A stretch of 18,763 nucleotides of DNA from UBA1573 sp016794285 (GTDB taxonomy: Bacteria; Pseudomonadota; Alphaproteobacteria; Micavibrionales; Micavibrionaceae): NCBI GenBank assembly GCA_016794285.1, contig JAEUKO010000039.1, positions 1 to 18,763 of the forward strand, written 5' to 3'. A program made the position numbers and the translations under genes. This document shows positions 14,308 through 18,763 of the stretch, piece by piece. The notes under the pieces were generated by a model that saw only the letters and a list, made by a program, of their open reading frames with translations, was not told where the DNA came from and searched no databases. Within the stretch, counting starts at the first letter, position 1, and each line of letters begins with the position of its first letter.

Positions 14308-15183
14308 ATGCACGCTTTCTTTCTGCTTTCGGCGTTTTTGGTTTTGCTTTTTCCGTGGGACAGTGTGGCTCAAGAAATGGGGGGAGGGTTTCCTACCCCC
14401 CAGCCGATTCAGGGGATGCGCCACATGGAAATTACCCAGCCTGCCGAAAAAGCGGCTGAGAAAGCAGAAGCTCCCGTTGTCGCTGAGGGGGAGAAATCTA
14501 CAGAAACAGAACAAGCAACGGAACCGGAGGCTCTCCCAAAGTTCAAAAAACGGGACGCTCTTCCACTTGAAAAGGCGTTGGTGAAACTTGAAGAGCTGAA
14601 AGAATGGTCCCATCTTTCGGATGTGGCGGTGGCGCAAACTCCCGAAGACGTTAAAAAAATTGTTATGCTGATTGAAGAAAATCGTGGGGAAGTTCCGCCG
14701 CAGGGGCTTTTCTTGGCGGCGAAGTCATTGGCCGATCAGAAAAAGATGGAAGAAGCGGCCCTCTATTTCTTCGCAGCACAATTACGGATGATGTTTGATG
14801 TTTCTCGTTGGCCTCCTCGCGCAACAAAAGAAGAGTTAGAGGCCATTCTTAAAGAAGAGAAGAAAACGAGTGATCAAAAGAGTCCCTCTGCAAATTCTGC
14901 TCCCCAAGTTAAAAACCCCCACGCATTCCTCTCGGAATTGGGTCGCCAGATTGGGTCGCCAATTATCAAATGGACGATAGCCAATCCTGATCGCTTGGAT
15001 AAGATTTTGACGGATGTCAAAGCGTGGGACGAGTCTGCTCCATATCTCTATTTGCCCGGGTATGACGTTGGCGAGGCAGTACCATTCGAACAATGGGAAA
15101 AATCTTTGCCCAAGATCAGAGCTCTTTACTTTGAACGAATGGGGGCTGTTTCCAAGGGGCTTCGGACGGTCAAAACCCCATAA
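14308..15183 (+). CDS. Unrecognised exported protein
   Basis: Encodes 291 residues. A hydrophobic N-terminus with SVAQ at 19-22 suggests a signal peptide cleaved near residue 21, although the n-region lacks the usual lysine or arginine. A low-complexity Ala/Glu/Pro linker covers about 43-77. The rest is helical and charged; PPQGLFLAAKSLADQKKMEEAALYFFAAQLRMMF, about 130-163, has the look of a TPR- or Sel1-like helix pair but I cannot assign a family. AAGGAAGG precedes the ATG. It is probably cotranscribed with the macro-domain gene 28 bases upstream; a functional link is not evident. Confidence 0.75.
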   Translation: MHAFFLLSAFLVLLFPWDSVAQEMGGGFPTPQPIQGMRHMEITQPAEKAAEKAEAPVVAEGEKSTETEQATEPEALPKFKKRDALPLEKALVKLEELKEWSHLSDVAVAQTPEDVKKIVMLIEENRGEVPPQGLFLAAKSLADQKKMEEAALYFFAAQLRMMFDVSRWPPRATKEELEAILKEEKKTSDQKSPSANSAPQVKNPHAFLSELGRQIGSPIIKWTIANPDRLDKILTDVKAWDESAPYLYLPGYDVGEAVPFEQWEKSLPKIRALYFERMGAVSKGLRTVKTP

Positions 15184-15263
15184 AATTTGAAATAAATTCG
15201 CAGCGATTCATACCAAGAATGCGTAAACTTTTAGGTAAAGTTAAGTTCGTTTTCAACTTCCCT

Positions 15264-15272
15264 TGCTAGGAT
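15264..15272 (+). promoter_or_regulatory. Possible extended -10 promoter of the RNA candidate
   Basis: TG-C-TAGGAT is an extended -10 box (TG at 15264-15265, TAGGAT at 15267-15272). No good -35 box is present; TTCGTT at 15246-15251 is the nearest. Transcription would begin near 15279, just before the structured stretch. Confidence 0.35.
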
Positions 15273-15278
15273 AGAAAA

Positions 15279-15445
15279 ATCACGGCGAAGGCGAGTTGGC
15301 CCAGCATGATGGGGCGGTTCCTCCAAGCCTATCCATCAACTCAAAGAGGTTACCGCCCGCCTGTGATAAATTTCGGACAAACGGAAGCCGAATGAAAATA
15401 CAGGGTGTTCTAAAATGGATTGGCCTGCTGCTTAGCGGGCCTTTT
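15279..15445 (+). ncRNA. Candidate structured RNA (small RNA or leader/riboswitch)
   Basis: This stretch has no convincing protein gene but a consistent fold. Hairpin I pairs GGGCGGT (15312-15318) with ACCGCCC (15352-15358) and CCTC (15320-15323) with GAGG (15346-15349). Hairpin II pairs CCTGT (15360-15364) with ACAGG (15400-15404) and TTCGG (15372-15376) with CCGAA (15388-15392), with a seven-by-seven internal loop. A terminator hairpin follows at 15422-15441 with TTTTCC and TTTTT. GGCCCAGCA at 15298-15306 could pair with the terminator's 3' arm, a possible switch. I do not recognise a known RNA family; 6S RNA has a similar size but the pattern is not clear. Start and strand are inferred. 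Confidence 0.45.
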
Positions 15446-15456
15446 CCTATTTTTAA
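15422..15456 (+). terminator. Intrinsic terminator of the RNA candidate
   Basis: GGCCTGCT (15422-15429) pairs with AGCGGGCC (15434-15441), one pair being G-T, around a GCTT loop, and is followed by TTTTCCTATTTTT. No convincing plus-strand gene ends nearby, so it most likely ends a noncoding or leader transcript. Confidence 0.7.
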
Positions 15457-15524
15457 GGTCCTTCTTTGCTCAGCCGTCAGGATGTGTTAGATTCGCAGAA
15501 GATTACACTGGAAGGATCTGAAAC

Positions 15525-16457
15525 TTGGAATTCAGCACCACTCTTTTGCGTGAGAAATTTATTCTGCGCGATCTCAAAGGTGATATTATTTCTGCGCCGC
15601 CCATGATTGCGACGAGCAATCGTATGGCTGTTCCCCTGATAAATCGTCGGGGTGATGTGGTTGAAACTTTTGTTGTGCGGGCGCAGTCTATGCATTCTTG
15701 CATTCGCATGGCAACCAAGCTGGTTCAAACCTTTCAACGGGTTGGACCGATTATGGCGCGGGAAGAAGCTTTCGACTTTGAAGATGCGTGGCTTTCTCTT
15801 TCCGATGACCACGATGTGAGATTTAATCCGGCTCGCTGGGTTGCTGTGTATCATAAGGGGAAAGTTATTTTCGAATCGGGGGGGCGTCATCCTTTTTTAG
15901 ACGTCATTGAAAAATGCTACAGCAAGAATCCCGGGAACTATGATAATGCGGTGACGTTGGCTGAGGATGCTTTTCGCAAAGCTGGTCACAACCTGACAAT
16001 CAGTCACGATGCCAGTATCGGGTTGGTGATTACGGTGAAGGTTGGGTCTGGGCGCGGGGGACTCATTTTGCGCAACCCAAATAAGCGGACAACATTTAAC
16101 TTTATTGTCGAAGACCGTGGAGAGCACAAAGTAACGGTTTCCCAGTGCTTGACTGTGGCCGCGGCTCTGCTTGAGGGAATCCAACTGGCGTTCCAGATTG
16201 GCATGACCAATGAGAAGCTGCGACAAGGATTGATTGAACGGTTCTCGCCGTCTGCCAAAGAGGCCGACTCAGGCCGTCAGCGCATGGTACGGCTGAGTGC
16301 CGAGGTCAAGAATTTTGAAAACTTACTTGATGTTCGCTACCGTCCCGAGAAGCCAGAATTTCCACAAATGGTTCTAGAAGCCGAGCGGTTTGTTCGCGAA
16401 CAAAACAGCAGACCTCCCAGAGAAGAGCAACCGGACAGGGCCGATACATCTTCCTAG
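15525..16457 (+). CDS. Uncharacterised protein with TTG start
   Basis: Encodes 310 residues that I do not recognise. I chose TTG at 15525 because AAGGAT lies about nine bases upstream and the residues that follow (EFSTTLLREKFILRDLKGD) look native; the next ATG, about 26 residues in, has no good ribosome site. It is soluble, without signal peptide or membrane helix. The middle reads as a mixed alpha/beta fold, with HPFLDVIEKC near 121-130 and a glycine-rich stretch VKVGSGRGGLILRNPNKR near 171-188; a helical, charged C-terminus ends in a disordered, proline/arginine-rich tail. It lies 80 bases after the RNA candidate's terminator and converges on fliK, with 25 bases between the stops. Confidence 0.7.
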   Translation: MEFSTTLLREKFILRDLKGDIISAPPMIATSNRMAVPLINRRGDVVETFVVRAQSMHSCIRMATKLVQTFQRVGPIMAREEAFDFEDAWLSLSDDHDVRFNPARWVAVYHKGKVIFESGGRHPFLDVIEKCYSKNPGNYDNAVTLAEDAFRKAGHNLTISHDASIGLVITVKVGSGRGGLILRNPNKRTTFNFIVEDRGEHKVTVSQCLTVAAALLEGIQLAFQIGMTNEKLRQGLIERFSPSAKEADSGRQRMVRLSAEVKNFENLLDVRYRPEKPEFPQMVLEAERFVREQNSRPPREEQPDRADTSS

Positions 16458-16482
16458 ACTGTCTTACTAGACTACCTCCCCA

Positions 16483-17967
16483 TTATACCAGCAAGTTATA
16501 GCGGGTCAGACCGGTTTTCGGATCGGTGCTAAGGTCCATGACTGTTTCGATCGGAGGCAGTTGAGAGAGATCAATATTTTGGTTGCTTGAAGCGGTCCAT
16601 CTCTCTCCTGAAGAAGACGATCCAGATTGGTTCTGTCCTCCGCCCAAGGCCTGCTGGAATGCACTGCCATCTTGCGAGAGTTCAAAACTGAGCGAAGCAC
16701 TATCCGTTTTCAGTCCGGCTTGATCCAAGGCACTTTGCAAGGCGTGAGAGTCACGCAAGAACATCGCCATGGTATCGGCTTTTTCAAGGACGATATGAAC
16801 CTTTAAGGGTTCTCCGGCATCGTATTGCATTCTCACATTCAATCGGCCAAGCTCTGGGGGATCTAGCTGGATAGCGAGGCTTTGACTTTCCCCCTGTTTG
16901 GCAGTTTTTTGGATGACGGTTGCTACGGCTTGCATGGCTGGGTGAGATTGAACCGCAGAGAAGTTGTGCAAAAGCGGGTTGGTCAATGTAGTCTGTCCAC
17001 CGCCAGCGGGAGAAGGAAGACCGTTTGCTGCGTTGGGTAAAGAGAGAAGGCCGCTTTGCGGATCAATAAGGAAAGGAAGGGAATCCTCTTGAGATCCAAG
17101 CTGACCAGATTTTTCAAGCCCAACTTGACTCAACGATCCTTGAAGCGCGTGGGCGGAGCGTGGAGACGCGCCGGCAATATCTTTCGCGCCAGAAGGTAGG
17201 TCTCCAACTTGTTGGTCAGAAGTACTTGCTATCTCGAAAGGTTTGAGGGGAGCTCCTGTTCGCGCTAACTTCTGGGCAATCCGAAATTCTACAGGATCAA
17301 ATTCCGGTGTCAGACTTTTACGAACTTCCCCCCCTGTTAAAAGAGGCTCTACCGATTCTATCTCAGAATCTGTGAAGGAGATGACAGCAAACTGATCGGG
17401 GATATTTTCTCCATGTTCGTTTGTTGCCTTAGCCGAAAGGGTAGAGAGATTGGATATCAATTCTTCCATTTGTACGGGGGAGAGGCCTGTTGCGACCAAC
17501 AAAGGATCGGCCAGAGATGTCGTTTGCGTTGTCGTTCCATCGGCATTTTGATAGAAGCTTGCCGTCATGGGAAGACTGCTCTGATCTGACGGAATCTGAG
17601 GAACGCCAGCGGTAAGCGATTTAAGAAGATCTGCGGAAAACTTCCCATCGGCGAATTGATCTTTAGGAGAAAAATCCGAAAAGAAAGAAGAAATGTCGAA
17701 AGCCCCTTCGCTTAGATCGGCGTTAGGGACGACAAGTAAGGATGGATCAAAGTTGAATCCTTTACCGCCAAATTGCAGCGGCGCATCGCCAAGGGCTGGA
17801 GCTGGAGTGGCAAGGGATGGAGTTCCCAACAACCCCGCCATCATCGACGCGAACAGCGATTCTGCTGTAAGCTCTCCCAAATCTTGACCAGAGGAAGAGC
17901 TTGTAGCAAGAGCTGCCGCCAAGGGGTTCATAACAATGGGAAGGGCAGCAGCAGATGTGGTGGACAT
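16483..17967 (-). CDS. fliK: Flagellar hook-length control protein FliK
   Basis: A 494-residue protein exported by the flagellar type III apparatus; it measures hook length and switches export from hook to filament subunits. The N-terminal 350 residues are low-complexity, rich in Ser, Ala, Gly, Pro and Gln, as expected for the ruler part. The conserved C-terminal substrate-switch domain spans about 364-434 and begins LAIQLDPPELGRLNVRM, with the diagnostic DPPELG at 369-374, followed by a Gly/Ser/Gln-rich tail of 60 residues. AAGGAGA lies seven bases before the ATG. It follows the flgN-like gene by 24 bases and ends the flgJ-flgN-fliK run. Confidence 0.92.
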   Translation of the reverse strand: MSTTSAAALPIVMNPLAAALATSSSSGQDLGELTAESLFASMMAGLLGTPSLATPAPALGDAPLQFGGKGFNFDPSLLVVPNADLSEGAFDISSFFSDFSPKDQFADGKFSADLLKSLTAGVPQIPSDQSSLPMTASFYQNADGTTTQTTSLADPLLVATGLSPVQMEELISNLSTLSAKATNEHGENIPDQFAVISFTDSEIESVEPLLTGGEVRKSLTPEFDPVEFRIAQKLARTGAPLKPFEIASTSDQQVGDLPSGAKDIAGASPRSAHALQGSLSQVGLEKSGQLGSQEDSLPFLIDPQSGLLSLPNAANGLPSPAGGGQTTLTNPLLHNFSAVQSHPAMQAVATVIQKTAKQGESQSLAIQLDPPELGRLNVRMQYDAGEPLKVHIVLEKADTMAMFLRDSHALQSALDQAGLKTDSASLSFELSQDGSAFQQALGGGQNQSGSSSSGERWTASSNQNIDLSQLPPIETVMDLSTDPKTGLTRYNLLV

Positions 17968-17991
17968 TTTTGTTCTCCTTGCGTAACAGGT

Positions 17992-18471
17992 CTATACGGC
18001 TTCGTTGATGGCGGTAGCGATTGGTTTTGCGGCGGCTCCGGAATCCTTTTTTCCATTGCTGCTGTAATTGCTTCTTTGCTCATCAGCTACGGCACTGCGG
18101 GCGGCTTCAATCAAGCGGGCGCGAACCCGTTTGATACTTTCGGCCATGCGCGAACAAATTGCCTGCGAGCGTTCGGCCAGCGCGGCTAGTTCGTTCTGTT
18201 CAGCCATAACCTTGGCCCGCAGGGCAGGATCGGTTTTTTTGATGGAGGCCGAGCGGACTTGAATCTCTTTCACACTGAGTTCGTAATCCCGCGAAACCTG
18301 AGCTTTCGATGGTTGCAAATCAAGAAAGGCTTTCAAGTTGTTGCTGTCCAAAGCGTTCAATTCGTCCTGATAAATATGTTTCAACTTTTGGGTCAGAACA
18401 ATCATCGTATTCAAAGTCCCCTCAGGGGACCCGCCGAGAGAGAAGGAGGAAGAAGCAAGGGGTTGGGTCAT
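17992..18471 (-). CDS. FlgN-like flagellar export chaperone
   Basis: Encodes 159 residues, mostly helical. The layout LTQKLKHIYQDELNALDSNN at 27-46, a K-rich second helix and a long third helix (about 83-125) fit FlgN, the cytosolic chaperone that guards the hook-filament junction proteins FlgK and FlgL. The C-terminal stretch with YSSNGKK near 135-141 also resembles family members. FlgN sequences diverge widely, so the call rests on shape, length and place between flgJ-like and fliK genes. Its ATG overlaps the stop of the flgJ-like gene as ATGA, and AAGGA precedes it. Confidence 0.7.
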   Translation of the reverse strand: MTQPLASSSFSLGGSPEGTLNTMIVLTQKLKHIYQDELNALDSNNLKAFLDLQPSKAQVSRDYELSVKEIQVRSASIKKTDPALRAKVMAEQNELAALAERSQAICSRMAESIKRVRARLIEAARSAVADEQRSNYSSNGKKDSGAAAKPIATAINEAV

Positions 18472-18763
18472 GCGGCAGTTCCTTTTTCTTGAAGTTTTAA
18501 GAGTTGGGCTTGAATGTGCGTGGCAAGACCAATGCCTCCTTTTTGAGAGAGCATCTTGCCGTATTCTTGAACCATCAGACCACGGAAGACTTCTTCGCCG
18601 TGGCCACCACCAAAAGTGTCATCGACTTCGACCGTTTCAAACATAGGTTTGAGCATTTCAGCGATGAAGACCGCCTCAAAATCTTTGGCGGCTTCCGCTG
18701 CTTTTTCTTGTTTTCCGCTCAGGGCAGCTTGTCCCGCAGCATCGGCAGAGCGCAGAATGCGGT
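18468..18763 (-). CDS. flgJ: FlgJ-like rod-binding protein, 5' end outside the window
   Basis: The visible 97 codons are open to the window edge; the start is missing. The core KAAEAAKDFEAVFIAEMLKP, then the GGGHGEEVFRGLMVQEYGK and GGIGLATHIQAQLLKLQ stretches, is the rod-binding domain of FlgJ's N-terminal half, which caps the growing flagellar rod. The protein ends right after this domain, so no peptidoglycan hydrolase domain follows; single-domain FlgJ is usual in alphaproteobacteria. The stop overlaps the ATG of the flgN-like gene, implying coupled translation. Confidence 0.88.
   Translation of the reverse strand, partial: RILRSADAAGQAALSGKQEKAAEAAKDFEAVFIAEMLKPMFETVEVDDTFGGGHGEEVFRGLMVQEYGKMLSQKGGIGLATHIQAQLLKLQEKGTAA

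Noticed and set aside
13770..15183. DarTG toxin-antitoxin system
   Set aside because: Only the macro domain is present; the neighbouring protein is exported and shows no ADP-ribosyltransferase motif.
15392..15490. Possible 32-residue hydrophobic peptide starting MKIQGVLKWIG
   Set aside because: It has a GGAAG upstream and one hydrophobic stretch, but it spans the terminator hairpin and overlaps hairpin II; the RNA reading explains the bases better.
1..18763. CRISPR array, tRNA, rRNA or integrase-linked island
   Set aside because: No regularly spaced repeats, cloverleaf, rRNA segments or integrase motifs were seen on either strand.

Overview
The window looks like part of an alphaproteobacterial chromosome. 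The grounds are the rph-rdgB-hemW cluster with grpE divergent from it, an adrenodoxin-type ferredoxin beside a thioredoxin-reductase-like ferredoxin-NADP reductase, an alphaproteobacterial style of flagellar operon (flgJ-like, flgN-like, fliK), and intergenic hairpin repeats that begin GTCATCCC and end in GGATCCAGA. A Micavibrio- or Rhodospirillales-like motile bacterium is my best guess, but that is inference; there is no rRNA or tRNA to anchor it. Gene density is high, starts mostly have clear Shine-Dalgarno sites, and no gene is plainly broken.

Layout. 1-1758: two GGDEF-domain genes on the minus strand, one with near-canonical motifs and one degenerate, separated by two stem-loops with different stems but the same G-rich loop; hairpin repeats flank the pair. 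1864-4236: a plus-strand operon of ferredoxin-NADP reductase, an unrecognised six-helix membrane protein and a [2Fe-2S] ferredoxin. 4233-4659: a single Flp-type pilin and a 143-bp element with 17-bp terminal inverted repeats lying against the grpE stop codon. 4661-7959: grpE divergent from rph-rdgB-hemW, whose three genes overlap by ATGA junctions; no hrcA lies between. 7960-11665: a composite repeat, then gluQRS-kup on the minus strand, a small unknown gene with its own strong Shine-Dalgarno and terminator, and a second copy of the composite repeat. 11711-13532: a PAS protein and a chemoreceptor in overlapping frames, which together look like a split Aer aerotaxis receptor. 13770-15183: a macro-domain protein and an unknown exported protein. 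15184-15524: no convincing protein gene, but an apparently structured RNA ending in an intrinsic terminator, followed by an unknown gene with a TTG start. 16483-18763: flgJ-like (partial), flgN-like and fliK, reading leftwards.

How the parts fit. Known functions fall into motility and its signalling (diguanylate cyclase domains, Aer-like pair, flagellar rod, chaperone and hook-length genes, a pilin), redox supply (the ferredoxin operon) and housekeeping (RNase PH, nucleotide sanitation, HemW, GrpE, tRNA modification, K+ uptake). The observations most worth following are the 15279-15445 RNA candidate, the shared-loop stem-loops at 842-932, the split aerotaxis receptor, the composite palindromic repeat family and the MITE-like element.
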